Source: DATFQI01 sp963831105 | GTDB taxonomy: Bacteria > Actinomycetota > Thermoleophilia > Solirubrobacterales > Solirubrobacteraceae | Reading direction: 5' to 3' | DNA: 64,000 nucleotides | NCBI GenBank assembly: GCA_963831105.1 | Contig: CAWHOS010000003.1 | Span: forward strand, 1,178,001-1,242,000 | Part shown: positions 34,454 to 44,873 of the stretch, one piece after another | Position numbering within the stretch: the stretch's first letter is position 1 | Layout of the letters: the number at the start of each line of letters is the position of its first letter | Position numbers and translations under genes: made by a program | Notes under the pieces: generated by a model | What the model saw: the letters and a program-made list of their open reading frames with translations, nothing else | Told to the model about the DNA's origin: nothing | The model's database searches: none

Positions 34454-35386
34454 GTGGCCCTGCCCGATTCCCCGCAGCAGCAGCTCGACTGGGAGGCGCG
34501 CCACCGCCTGCGCGCCGCGATCGCGGCCGCGGTCGCCGCCCTCGGCATCCTCGTCGGCCAGATCCTCGAGCAGGTGGTGGTCTCCGGGTCCCCGCGGCTG
34601 CCGCTGCTCGAGGGGCTCCAGAAGCTCGCCGAGCCCGGCACGGTGCGCGACCAGCCCGCCGCGCAGGTTGCCGTGGCGAAGTTCGTCGACGACCACGCCG
34701 TCGAGATCATCGGCGCGCGGGTCGTCACCGCGATCGGCTTCTTCGCGCTCGCCTACACGCTCACGTTCCTGGCCGCGGCGGTCCGCGCGCGCCGCCCGCA
34801 GTTCCCTCGTTGGGCCTTCTACCTGCCGATCGTCGGCGGCGTGCTGTTCGGGGTCGCCTGGGTCGCCTACGGCATCGGCCGGGTCGAGGACGCAAGCTCG
34901 CTGCTCTCCGGCTCCGGGACCATCGACGAGGTCCAGGACATCGGCGAGACCGGCATCGCCAAGGTCAGCGAGGTGCTGCTGCAGCCCGCGGCGCTCGCGC
35001 TCGCGGTCGGCATCGTGATGGTCTCGGTCAACGCGATGCGGACCGGCCTGCTGACCCGCTTCATGGGCGCGCTGGGCATCGTCGTCGGGATCTTCCAGAT
35101 CATCGCGGTCGGCGGCTCGCTGCCGCTCGTGCAGACGGTCTGGCTCGTCGTGCTCGCCGTCCTGCTCGCCGGCCGCCGCCCCGGCGGCGACCCGCCCGCG
35201 TGGCGCACGGGCAAGGCCGAGCCGTGGCCGACCGCGCAGGAGGCCGCCGCGGCGCGCCGCGCGAGCCAGGAGACCGAGGCGCCCGCGGAGCCCGCACCGG
35301 ACCCAGAGCCCGAGCCCGAGCCCGTGCGCGTCCCGGCGGGCGCCCAGCGGGCCACGTCGAAGCGCAAGCGCAAGCGCCGCGGCTAG
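34454..35386 (+). CDS. Multi-pass membrane protein with charged C-terminal tail
   Basis: 310-residue membrane protein with five to six hydrophobic segments (AAIAAAVAALGILVGQIL, VVTAIGFFALAYTLTFLAAAV, FYLPIVGGVLFGVAWVAYGI, AALALAVGIVMVSVNAM, GALGIVVGIFQIIAVGG, VWLVVLAVLLAG). A disordered cytosolic tail follows, with acidic-proline repeats (EPAPDPEPEPEPVRV) and a Lys/Arg end (KRKRKRRG). It resembles uncharacterised actinobacterial DUF4386-type or similar proteins, not firmly assigned. The GTG start is 13 bp after the small upstream frame. Confidence 0.75.
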   Translation: MALPDSPQQQLDWEARHRLRAAIAAAVAALGILVGQILEQVVVSGSPRLPLLEGLQKLAEPGTVRDQPAAQVAVAKFVDDHAVEIIGARVVTAIGFFALAYTLTFLAAAVRARRPQFPRWAFYLPIVGGVLFGVAWVAYGIGRVEDASSLLSGSGTIDEVQDIGETGIAKVSEVLLQPAALALAVGIVMVSVNAMRTGLLTRFMGALGIVVGIFQIIAVGGSLPLVQTVWLVVLAVLLAGRRPGGDPPAWRTGKAEPWPTAQEAAAARRASQETEAPAEPAPDPEPEPEPVRVPAGAQRATSKRKRKRRG

Positions 35387-35411
35387 CACTGAGAGGCGCT
35401 AGACACCGCCA

Positions 35412-35429
35412 GAGGGGGTATCACCCCTC
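35412..35429 (+). promoter_or_regulatory. Stem-loop upstream of the DUF485/actP operon
   Basis: GAGGGG-gtatca-CCCCTC forms a 6-bp stem in the 74-bp gap before the DUF485 gene, 16 bp upstream of its strong Shine-Dalgarno (AAAGGGGGAGGAA). It could be a small leader hairpin or a dimeric repressor site. Confidence 0.35.
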
Positions 35430-35460
35430 AAGCAGCGTTTCTCATAAAGGGGGAGGAACC

Positions 35461-35898
35461 ATGGCGGAAACGACCTCGTCGCCTCAGGGAGGGGCGCCGG
35501 AGGACGATCGGCTGAGGGGTATCGACTGGGAGGCGATCGAGGGGTCGCCCGAGTTCCAGGAGCTCATCAGGAGGCGGCGCTCGTTCGTGCTGCCGGCGAC
35601 GATCTTCTTCTTGTCGTACTACATGGCGTTCATCCTGCTCGCGGGCTACGCGGAGGACTTCATGGCCTCCTCGGTCTACGAGGGATTGACCGTCGGCTAC
35701 TGCCTGGCGCTCACGCAGTTCGTGATGGTGCTGGCGCTCGGGCTCCTGTATCTGCGCAAGGCAGACCGCGAGTACGACCCGCTCGCCCAGCGGGTCGTGA
35801 CGAAGGCCGGCGACGACGGCGGCGAGAAGGGGCGGGCGGCGGAGGGCCGGTTCGCCCGTCGCGAGCAGACCGCCGGCCGTGGTGAGGTGACCTCATGA
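35461..35898 (+). CDS. DUF485 membrane protein (ActP partner)
   Basis: 145-residue DUF485 protein. The conserved region ELIRRRRSFVLPATIFFLSYYM (residues 36-57) covers the first transmembrane helix; a second helix is YCLALTQFVMVLALGLLYLRKA. The C-terminus is a charged tail. DUF485 genes nearly always precede actP, and here the ATG of actP overlaps the TGA (ATGA, 35895-35898). It probably assists assembly or function of the acetate symporter. It has a strong Shine-Dalgarno. Confidence 0.92.
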   Translation: MAETTSSPQGGAPEDDRLRGIDWEAIEGSPEFQELIRRRRSFVLPATIFFLSYYMAFILLAGYAEDFMASSVYEGLTVGYCLALTQFVMVLALGLLYLRKADREYDPLAQRVVTKAGDDGGEKGRAAEGRFARREQTAGRGEVTS

Positions 35899-37511
35899 CC
35901 GTCCTCGCGGCGATCAACGTCGAGGCGGTCGTGATCTTCGCGATCGTCCTCGCGATCACGCTCGGCATCACCTACTGGGCGTCCAAGCGCGCCACCAGCA
36001 CCGTCGGCTTCTACGCCGCCGGGCGCCAGATCACCGGCGTGCAGAACGGGCTGGCGATCTCCGGCGACTACCTGTCGGCGGCGTCGTTCCTCGGCATCGC
36101 CGGCCTGATCTTCCTGTTCGGCTTCGACGGGTTCCTGTACTCGATCGGGTTCCTCGTCGCGTTCCTGACCGTGATGTTCCTGCTGGCCGAGCGCATGCGC
36201 AACGCCGGCAAGTACACGATCGCCGACGTGCTGGCCTTCCGCCTGCGCGAGCGCCCGGCGCGCACCGCGGCGGCGCTCGGCACGCTCGCGGTCGTCGCCT
36301 TCTACCTGATCGCGCAGATGGTCGGCGCGGGCGTGCTGATCCAGGCGCTCGTCGGCATCGACTTCTCCTGGGCCGTGATCCTCACCGGCACGTTCATGCT
36401 CTTCTACGTCGTGTTCGGCGGAATGGTCGCCACGACGTGGGTGCAGATCATCAAGGCCGTGCTGCTGATGACCGGCATCCTCGTGATGTCGATCTTCGTG
36501 CTGGCCAAGGTCGGCGGCAACCCGATCGAGCTCTTCAACCGCGCGGAGGAGCAGAAGGGCGGCGCGGACTCGACGTTCTCGCTCGGCCCGGGCACGTTCC
36601 TTTCCTCGCCGATCGACACCGTCTCGCTCGGCCTCGCGCTCGTGCTCGGCACGGCGGGCCTGCCGCACATCCTGATGCGGTTCTTCACCGTCCCGAACGC
36701 CAAGGCGGCCCGCACCTCGGTCGTGTGGGCGATGTTCATCATCGGCTTCTTCTACCTGCTGACGACGTTCATCGGCTTCGGCGCGCGCGCGTTCCTCGGC
36801 CCGGAGGGCGAGGAGGCGGCAGGCACGGCCGGCAACCTGGCCGCGCCGAACCTCGCCCAGTTCCTCGGGGGCGGCGAGGGCACGTTCGGGGGCGACCTGT
36901 TCCTGGCGGTCATCGCGGGCGTGGCGTTCGCGACGATCCTCGCCGTGGTCGCCGGGCTCGTGCTGTCGGCGTCCGCGGCGGTCTCGCACGACATCTGGTC
37001 CAACATCGTCCGCAAGGGCAAGGAGTCCGATCACGAGGAGGTCGTCGTCGCCCGCATCGCCGCGATCTCGATCGGCGTGATCGCGATCGCGGTCGCCGTG
37101 ATCGGCGGCGCCGGGCTGAACGTCTCGTTCATGGTCGGGCTCGCGTTCGCCGTCGCGGCGAGCGCGAACTTCCCGGCGCTGCTGCTCGCCCTCACATGGC
37201 GGCGGTTCAACACGACTGGCGCCGTCACCGGCGTCCTGTGCGGCGTGATCAGCGCGATCTTCCTCGTGCTCGTCTCGCCGAAGGTGTGGCCCGGCGCGGA
37301 CACCGACACCGGCTCGCCGATCGGGTGGACGCTGGCGAACCCCGGCATCGTCTCGATCCCGCTCGGGTTCATCGGCTGCTACCTCGGCACCGTGCTCTCC
37401 AAGGAGCACGGCGCGGAGCACACCTATCACGAGCTCTACGTCAGGTCCGAGACCGGGCTCGGCGCGGAACAGCCGCTCGCCGAGGAGCGGGAACTCGTCG
37501 GAGCGCGATAG
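35895..37511 (+). CDS. actP: Cation/acetate symporter
   Basis: 538-residue sodium:solute symporter (SSS) family carrier importing acetate and other short carboxylates. Thirteen or so membrane helices are predicted. Signatures include TVGFYAAGRQITGVQNGLAI (residues 36-55), SGDYLSAASFLGIAGLI, NAGKYTIADVLAFRL, and GTAGLPHILMRFFTVPNAKAAR (252-273), the SSS family motif. Translationally coupled to DUF485 and followed, after a hairpin, by acs, giving an uptake-plus-activation unit for acetate. Confidence 0.93.
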   Translation: MTVLAAINVEAVVIFAIVLAITLGITYWASKRATSTVGFYAAGRQITGVQNGLAISGDYLSAASFLGIAGLIFLFGFDGFLYSIGFLVAFLTVMFLLAERMRNAGKYTIADVLAFRLRERPARTAAALGTLAVVAFYLIAQMVGAGVLIQALVGIDFSWAVILTGTFMLFYVVFGGMVATTWVQIIKAVLLMTGILVMSIFVLAKVGGNPIELFNRAEEQKGGADSTFSLGPGTFLSSPIDTVSLGLALVLGTAGLPHILMRFFTVPNAKAARTSVVWAMFIIGFFYLLTTFIGFGARAFLGPEGEEAAGTAGNLAAPNLAQFLGGGEGTFGGDLFLAVIAGVAFATILAVVAGLVLSASAAVSHDIWSNIVRKGKESDHEEVVVARIAAISIGVIAIAVAVIGGAGLNVSFMVGLAFAVAASANFPALLLALTWRRFNTTGAVTGVLCGVISAIFLVLVSPKVWPGADTDTGSPIGWTLANPGIVSIPLGFIGCYLGTVLSKEHGAEHTYHELYVRSETGLGAEQPLAEERELVGAR

Positions 37512-37520
37512 GCGCGACAA

Positions 37521-37559
37521 TGCATCCGGGCGCCGGCCTCGCGGCCGGCGCCGGGTGCA
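37521..37559 (+). terminator. GC-rich hairpin between actP and acs
   Basis: TGCATCCGGGCGCCGGCC (37521-37538) pairs with GGCCGGCGCCGGGTGCA (37543-37559), with one bulged G and a 4-base loop. There is no U tract. It could be a partial terminator or a processing site that sets different levels of actP and acs. Confidence 0.6.
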
Positions 37560-37585
37560 CCGACTTTCACCGCGGAGGAGACGCC

Positions 37586-39562
<1,977 letters not shown>

Positions 39563-39564
39563 CG

Positions 39565-41154
39565 ATGGCGGCGAGCACACGACCGAGCTCCTACGACGAG
39601 GCGGTCGCCCAGCACGAGTGGCAGGTCCCCGAGCGCTACAACATCGCCGAGGACGTCTGCTTCAAGCACCCGGCGGACAAGCTCGCGATGATCCACGAGG
39701 ACTTCGAGGGCGCCGTGCGCGAGGTCCAGTGGGGCGAGATCCAGCAGAACGCCAACCGCTTCGCCAACGTGCTGCGGGCGCACGGGGTCGAGCAGGGCGA
39801 CCGCGTCGCGATGCTGCTGCCGCCGACGCCCGAGACCGCCGCGGCGTTCTTCGGCACCTACCGCTGCGGGGCGATCCTGCTGTCGATGTCCGTGCTCTAC
39901 GGCGACGACGGCATCCGCCATCGCGTCACGGACTCGCAGGCCAAGGTGCTCGTGACCAACGAGGCCAACAAGGACCGCGTCGACCCGTCGCTGGTCGAGC
40001 ACGTGCTCGTGCTCGACGACGATCTGCTCAGCGGCGGCGAGCCGGAGTTCGACGGCGTCGACACCGCGGCCGACGACCCCGCCCAGCTCTACTACTCCTC
40101 CGGCACGACCGGCCTGGCGAAGGGCATCGTGCACGCGCACCGCTACCTGCTCGCGCACGAGGAGTTCGTCTACTGCCACGACGTGCGCGACGGCGAGCTC
40201 TTCCACGGCATGGGCGAGTGGGCGTGGGCGGCCGGCATCGCGCCGCTGCTCGGGCCGTGGCGGCTCGGCGCCGTGCAGTTCGTCTACCAGCGCAAGGGCG
40301 GCTTCGACCCGCACAAGCAGCTCGACGCGCTCTCCCGCCACGAGGTCGCGAACGTCTTCACGACGCCGACAGCGCTGCGCTCGATGATGTCGATCACCGA
40401 TGCCGGCGAGCGCTACCCGCAGAAGTTCCGCATCGTCTGCTGCGCGGGCGAGCCGCTGAACCCGGAGGCGATCCGCTGGTTCCGCGAGCACTACGGCATC
40501 ACCGTGCTCGACTACTACGGGCTCACCGAGTCCTATCCGCTCGTCGCCAACTACCCGTTCATGGAGGTCCGCGAGGGCTCGATGGGCCGCCCGATGCCGG
40601 GCTGGGACGTGCAGATCCTCGACGAGGACGAGAAGCCGCTGCCGCAGGGCGAGCGCGGGGAGATCTGCCTGCGCGCGCGCTCGAACCCGCACTATCCGCT
40701 CGGCTACTGGCGCAACGACGAGGCCTCGGAGGAGACCTTCGGCGGCGAGTGGTTCCACACCAAGGACGCCGCCTCGATGGATGAGGAGGGCTACGTCTGG
40801 TACGAGGGCCGCGCCGACGACGTGATCATCGCCGCGGGCTACCGGATCGGCCCGTTCGAGGTCGAGTCCGCGTGCCTCGAGCACCCGGCGGTCGCGGAGG
40901 CGGCGGCGGTCGCCTCGCCCGACGAGCGCCGCGGCAGCGTGGTCAAGGCGTTCATCGTGCTCGCCTCCGGCCACGACGGCTCCGACGAGCTCGTCAAGGA
41001 GATCCAGACGCACGTGCGCGACCGGCTGTCCGCGTACGCGTACCCGCGCAAGATCGAGTTCGTCGAGGAGCTGCCCAAGACGCTGACGGGCAAGATCCGG
41101 CGGATCGAGCTGCGCCAGGCGGAGCTCGAGGCGGCCAAGGCGAACGCCAAGTAG
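39565..41154 (+). CDS. AMP-forming acyl-CoA synthetase (medium-chain/acetyl-like)
   Basis: 529-residue adenylating enzyme of the ANL superfamily. Motifs: AQLYYSSGTTGLAKGIVHAH (ATP binding), DYYGLTESYPL (A5), WFHTKDAASMDEEGYVWYEGRADDVI, AAGYRIGPFEVE, and KTLTGKIRR with catalytic Lys510. It resembles the ACSM/acetyl-CoA-synthetase-like group with a short N-terminal domain, so propionate, butyrate or another small acid is likely. It starts 2 bp after the acs stop, hence the same operon. Confidence 0.92.
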   Translation: MAASTRPSSYDEAVAQHEWQVPERYNIAEDVCFKHPADKLAMIHEDFEGAVREVQWGEIQQNANRFANVLRAHGVEQGDRVAMLLPPTPETAAAFFGTYRCGAILLSMSVLYGDDGIRHRVTDSQAKVLVTNEANKDRVDPSLVEHVLVLDDDLLSGGEPEFDGVDTAADDPAQLYYSSGTTGLAKGIVHAHRYLLAHEEFVYCHDVRDGELFHGMGEWAWAAGIAPLLGPWRLGAVQFVYQRKGGFDPHKQLDALSRHEVANVFTTPTALRSMMSITDAGERYPQKFRIVCCAGEPLNPEAIRWFREHYGITVLDYYGLTESYPLVANYPFMEVREGSMGRPMPGWDVQILDEDEKPLPQGERGEICLRARSNPHYPLGYWRNDEASEETFGGEWFHTKDAASMDEEGYVWYEGRADDVIIAAGYRIGPFEVESACLEHPAVAEAAAVASPDERRGSVVKAFIVLASGHDGSDELVKEIQTHVRDRLSAYAYPRKIEFVEELPKTLTGKIRRIELRQAELEAAKANAK

Positions 41155-41220
41155 CGCGCATGTGACCAGCTTCCCGACCGGTGCGGTGGGCTTGATCGCC
41201 GGCTTATCGCCCCTGCGAGA

Positions 41221-43629
41221 ATGCGGGCGGTGAGCGTCGCCGCCACCAGCGCGTCCGTGCGCGCGCCGAAGGAGCGCGGACCCGCCGCGCTGCTTCCGGT
41301 GTGGGTGGCGCGCCTCGCGGGCTTCGCCGCGCTCGCCTGCCTCGGGGTGACGCAGTGGCAGCGGATGGTCGAGGGCATGCCTGCCGGCCGGCCGCTGCTG
41401 TGGGTGGCGCTGGCCGTGCTCGCCTCGGGTGCGGTGTTCGCCTGCGAGCGCCTGCCGGAGCGCTGGCGGTCGTACGCGATGATCGCCGCCGCGCTCGCCG
41501 GGCTGCTGGCCGCCTACCTCGCGGCCGGGCTGGAGCTCGGGCTGCTGCGCCCGCGACGGCTGGACGAGCTCGGCTCGGGCCTCGTGAGCGGCTCGCAGGC
41601 GCTCAGCACGGTGCGGCTCCCCTACGAGGGCGCTGACCCGTGGCCGGCGCTGGTCCTGCAGCTGCTCGGCTCCGGCCTCGTGATGATCGCGGGGCTGCTC
41701 GCGCTGTGGCCGCGCGGCAACGGCACCCGCGGCTACCCGTTCCTGTCGCTGGCCGCGCTGCTCGTGCTGACCGCCTCGCCGGTCGTCTCGATGGGCGGCA
41801 CGCGCCCGCTGCTGCTCGGCGCGGCGCTGACCGTGCTGACGGTCTGCTTCCTGTGGCTCGAGCGGCTCCCGCTGCGGCCGGGGATCGGCGTCGCGGCGCT
41901 GATCGGGCTCGCGCTCGCCGGCGCGCTCCCGCTCGCCTCCGCCGCCGATCGCGGCGATCCGTGGTTCGACTACCAGGCCTTCGCGGAGGGCCTCGGGCCG
42001 AAGGACCCCGTCCGCTTCGACTGGGGCCACGGCGACTACGGGCCGATCAGCTGGGGCCGCTCCGGCGCCGAGGTCGTGCGCATCAAAGCGACCCGGCCCT
42101 CGTACTGGAAGGTCCGCACGCTGGACGAGTTCGACGGCGAGGGCTGGGCGACCGGGACCCTCGACGCGGCCAGCGAGGATCCGACGCTCGACCTGCCCGC
42201 CGACTGGCGCGACCAGGAGCGCTTCCAGGACCGCATCCAGGTCTCCGTCCAGCGCATGCGCGGGACCGACGTCGTCGGCGCCGGCACCACCGTCGCGATC
42301 GAGGACGAGAGCCGCAGGATCGAGCCCGGCGTCTCGCCCGGGGAGTGGCAGTCGGTGGGCGAGCTGCGCACGGGCGACTCCTACGCGGCGCGCGTCTACG
42401 TCCCGAAGCCGACGACGGACCAGCTCGCCCGCGTGCAGCCCTCGCCCGTGACCGAGCACGCGGAGGACCTCGAGGTGCGCGTGCGCCTGCGCGAGCTCAC
42501 CCCGGCGGAGCTGGACGCGCTGCCCTCGGACGTGCCCCGCAGCGCGATCGACGGGCAGCCGCCCCGGACGGCGGAGATCGACTTCCCGGCGTTCGGCCTC
42601 GACGGCGGGGTGCCCTCGGCTGACTACCGCACCTACGGGCAGGAGGGCGACGGCCTGACCGCGCTGCGGCTGTCGGGCTACACCCGCACGTACGACCTGG
42701 CCCAGCGCCTGAAGGCGGGGACCGCGACGCCGTACGAGTACGCGCTCGCCGTCAACGACTACCTGCGCGACGGCTTCACCTACACGGAGAAGCCGCCCGC
42801 CCCGGCGCCCGGGGTCGAGCCGCTCGAGTCGTTCCTGTTCGAGACCAAGGCCGGCTACTGCCAGCACTACTCCGCCGCGATGGCGCTGCTGCTGCGGATG
42901 GGCGGCGTCCCGGCGCGGGTGGCGACCGGCTTCTCCCCGGGCGGCTACTCCAAGCGCAAGCAGGCCTGGATCGTCCGCGACACCGACGCCCACTCGTGGG
43001 TGGAGGCGTGGTTCGACGACTACGGCTGGATCACGATGGACCCGACGCCGGCCGACACCCCGGCGCGCTCCCAGATCGCCTCGATCGCGGCGCCGACGGC
43101 GGCCGAGCAGTCCGCCGACAACCCGGCGGGCGACCCGAACGCCGGCGGCAGCACCCCGGCGGACCGCCGCGCGGCCGGCTCGCGCGAGGAGCTGTTCAAC
43201 CAGCTGCGCGGCGGCGGTGGGACGGCGACCGAGGACGAGGGCGCCGCCTCGGACTCCGGCGTTCCCGTGTGGCCCCTGATCCCGCTCGTGCTGCTGCTCT
43301 CGGCGGGCGCCGCCCTGGCCGTCGCGCGGCGCCGCCGCGTGCGCCCGTCCGATCCGTTGGAGCGCGCCATCCTCGAGCTGGAGACCGCGCTGCGCCGCTC
43401 CGGCCGGCCGACGCCGGCGGGCATGACCCTGCGCCAGCTCGAGCGCCGGCTCGGCCTCTCGGGCGAGGCGGCGGCCTACCTGCGCGCGGTCAGCGCCGCG
43501 CGCTACGCGCCGCGGCCCGCCGCGCCGACGGCGGAGCAGCGGCGGGCGCTGCGCCGCGAGCTCGCGGCCGGCCAAGGGTTCGCCGGCCGCGTGCGGACCT
43601 TCTGGGCGCTGCCGCCGAGGCGCCGCTAG
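41221..43629 (+). CDS. TgpA-type membrane transglutaminase-like protein
   Basis: 802-residue membrane protein with DUF3488 and transglutaminase-core domains. About seven N-terminal helices lead to a large extracytoplasmic part. The catalytic triad is visible: Cys547 in AGYCQHYSAAMALLLR, His591 in DTDAHSWVEAW and Asp607 in ITMDPTP. A further helix (VWPLIPLVLLLSAGAALAVA) precedes a cytosolic DUF4129-like tail. Such proteins often lie with MoxR and DUF58 genes, which are absent here. Function in envelope-protein processing is presumed. Its TAG shares CTAG (43626-43629) with the convergent VOC gene stop. Confidence 0.9.
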   Translation: MRAVSVAATSASVRAPKERGPAALLPVWVARLAGFAALACLGVTQWQRMVEGMPAGRPLLWVALAVLASGAVFACERLPERWRSYAMIAAALAGLLAAYLAAGLELGLLRPRRLDELGSGLVSGSQALSTVRLPYEGADPWPALVLQLLGSGLVMIAGLLALWPRGNGTRGYPFLSLAALLVLTASPVVSMGGTRPLLLGAALTVLTVCFLWLERLPLRPGIGVAALIGLALAGALPLASAADRGDPWFDYQAFAEGLGPKDPVRFDWGHGDYGPISWGRSGAEVVRIKATRPSYWKVRTLDEFDGEGWATGTLDAASEDPTLDLPADWRDQERFQDRIQVSVQRMRGTDVVGAGTTVAIEDESRRIEPGVSPGEWQSVGELRTGDSYAARVYVPKPTTDQLARVQPSPVTEHAEDLEVRVRLRELTPAELDALPSDVPRSAIDGQPPRTAEIDFPAFGLDGGVPSADYRTYGQEGDGLTALRLSGYTRTYDLAQRLKAGTATPYEYALAVNDYLRDGFTYTEKPPAPAPGVEPLESFLFETKAGYCQHYSAAMALLLRMGGVPARVATGFSPGGYSKRKQAWIVRDTDAHSWVEAWFDDYGWITMDPTPADTPARSQIASIAAPTAAEQSADNPAGDPNAGGSTPADRRAAGSREELFNQLRGGGGTATEDEGAASDSGVPVWPLIPLVLLLSAGAALAVARRRRVRPSDPLERAILELETALRRSGRPTPAGMTLRQLERRLGLSGEAAAYLRAVSAARYAPRPAAPTAEQRRALRRELAAGQGFAGRVRTFWALPPRRR

Positions 43630-44012
43630 GGCGCCTGCACCCACTGGACGAGCTGGACGACGACGCCGCACGGGTCGGTGACCTGGAAGTAGCGCTCGCC
43701 CCACGGCTCCGTCTCGAGCGGGGTCGTGATCGCGACGCCCTCGCGGACGAGCCGGTCGTGCTCCGCGTCGACGTCGTCGACGACGAACGCCACGAGCAGC
43801 CCGTCGGCGCGCCGGCCCGCGAGCGCCGGGGGCTTGAACGTCTCCAGGCCCGTGCGCAGGAAGACCAGGTTGAAGCCGGCGTCGGGCCGCGACAGCGACA
43901 CGAACCCGTCGGCTTGCATCTCGCGCGTGAACCCGAGGTGGTCGGCCGCGAACGCGGCGGAGGCCTCGGGGTCGTCGACGTTGAGCGAGATGGCGGAGGC
44001 GGTGATCTGCAT
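43626..44012 (-). CDS. VOC-superfamily (glyoxalase/bleomycin-resistance-like) protein
   Basis: 128-residue VOC protein with two beta-alpha-beta-beta-beta modules: SAISLNVDDPEASAAFAADH, LGFTREMQADGFVSLSRPDAGF, then LLVAFVVDDVDAEHDRLVRE and GERYFQVTDPCGVVVQLVQWV (second-module Glu replaced by Gln in QLVQW). It may bind or modify a small molecule. It is divergent from a TetR gene with a palindrome between, so it is the probable target of that repressor. Confidence 0.88.
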   Translation of the reverse strand: MQITASAISLNVDDPEASAAFAADHLGFTREMQADGFVSLSRPDAGFNLVFLRTGLETFKPPALAGRRADGLLVAFVVDDVDAEHDRLVREGVAITTPLETEPWGERYFQVTDPCGVVVQLVQWVQAP

Positions 44013-44015
44013 TCC

Positions 44016-44026
44016 GTACACTGTAC
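44016..44026. promoter_or_regulatory. Candidate TetR operator
   Basis: GTACA-c-TGTAC, a perfect odd-centred palindrome, lies 3 bp before the VOC start codon and 18 bp before the tetR start, in the 32-bp divergent gap. Position and symmetry suggest the TetR binding site controlling both genes. Confidence 0.6.
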
Positions 44027-44044
44027 AGAGTAAGCTGACGCGCG

Positions 44045-44794
44045 ATGGCGAGATCGCGCACCAGCGGCGGCGACCCCGCGCGCACGCTCGCCCTGCTGTG
44101 GCGCTCCGGGCAGCCGAGCCGGCGCGGCCCGCGCCCGAGGCTCGACGTCGACACGGTCGTCGACGCGGCGATCGCGCTCGCCGGCGAGCAGGGCCTGGAG
44201 GCGGTGACGATGCGGGCGCTCGCCGCCCGCCTGCGCGTGTCGGCGATGACGCTCTACGGCTACGTCCCCGGCAAGGACGAGCTCGTGGACCTGATGCTCG
44301 ACACGCTGTTCTCGCGCATGCGGCGGTCGCCGTGGCGCGCGGGCTCCGGCTGGCGCGAGCGGGCCCGGGCGGTCGCCGACGCCAACCGGGCGCTGTACGC
44401 CGCGCACCCGTGGGCGGCGGCCGTCTCCACCGCCCGCCCGCCGCTCGGCCCCGGCCTGATGGCCAAGTACGAGCACGAGCTGGCGGCGTTCGACGATGCC
44501 GGACTCGACGACGTCGAGCGCGACGCGGCGCTCTCGTTCCTGCTCGCGTTCGTCCAGGGCGCGGCCGTCGCGGCCGCGGACGCCGCGGCGGCGCCGGGCA
44601 CCGACGCGGAGTGGTGGGAGCGCGCCGGCCCGCTGCTCGCCCGCGCGGTCGACCCGGCGCGCTACCCGCTCGCCGCGCGGGTCGGCGCCGCCGCGGGCGA
44701 GGCCCACGGCTCCGCCCACGACCCCGAGCACGCCTACGCGTTCGGGCTCGAGCGAGTGCTCGACGGCCTCGCCGCGCTCATCGACGCCCACTGA
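44045..44794 (+). CDS. TetR-family regulator with TetR_C1-type ligand domain
   Basis: 249-residue repressor. The helix-turn-helix is VDTVVDAAIALAGEQGLEAVTMRALAARLRVSAMTLYGYVPGKDELVDLMLD (residues 35-86), the TetR/TetR_C1 style with YVPGK in place of YxxF. The Ala-rich C-terminal domain (AHPWAAAVSTARPPLGP, LSFLLAFVQGAAVAAADA) matches the tetracycline-repressor-type ligand pocket. A 30-residue N-terminal arm precedes the HTH. It is divergent from the VOC gene. Confidence 0.9.
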   Translation: MARSRTSGGDPARTLALLWRSGQPSRRGPRPRLDVDTVVDAAIALAGEQGLEAVTMRALAARLRVSAMTLYGYVPGKDELVDLMLDTLFSRMRRSPWRAGSGWRERARAVADANRALYAAHPWAAAVSTARPPLGPGLMAKYEHELAAFDDAGLDDVERDAALSFLLAFVQGAAVAAADAAAAPGTDAEWWERAGPLLARAVDPARYPLAARVGAAAGEAHGSAHDPEHAYAFGLERVLDGLAALIDAH

Positions 44795-44799
44795 ACCCG

Positions 44800-44828
44800 G
44801 AGTTGTTCAGCCTCACGCTGAACAACTC
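44800..44828. terminator. Bidirectional terminator hairpin
   Basis: GAGTTGTTCAG (44800-44810) pairs perfectly with CTGAACAACTC (44818-44828) around a 7-base loop. It lies between the convergent tetR (ends 44794) and ThyX-like (ends 44874) genes. Confidence 0.75.
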
Positions 44829-44873
44829 GCGGCTCAGCCGAGCGAAGCGGCGCACGGTGCAGCGAGGTGGCGC

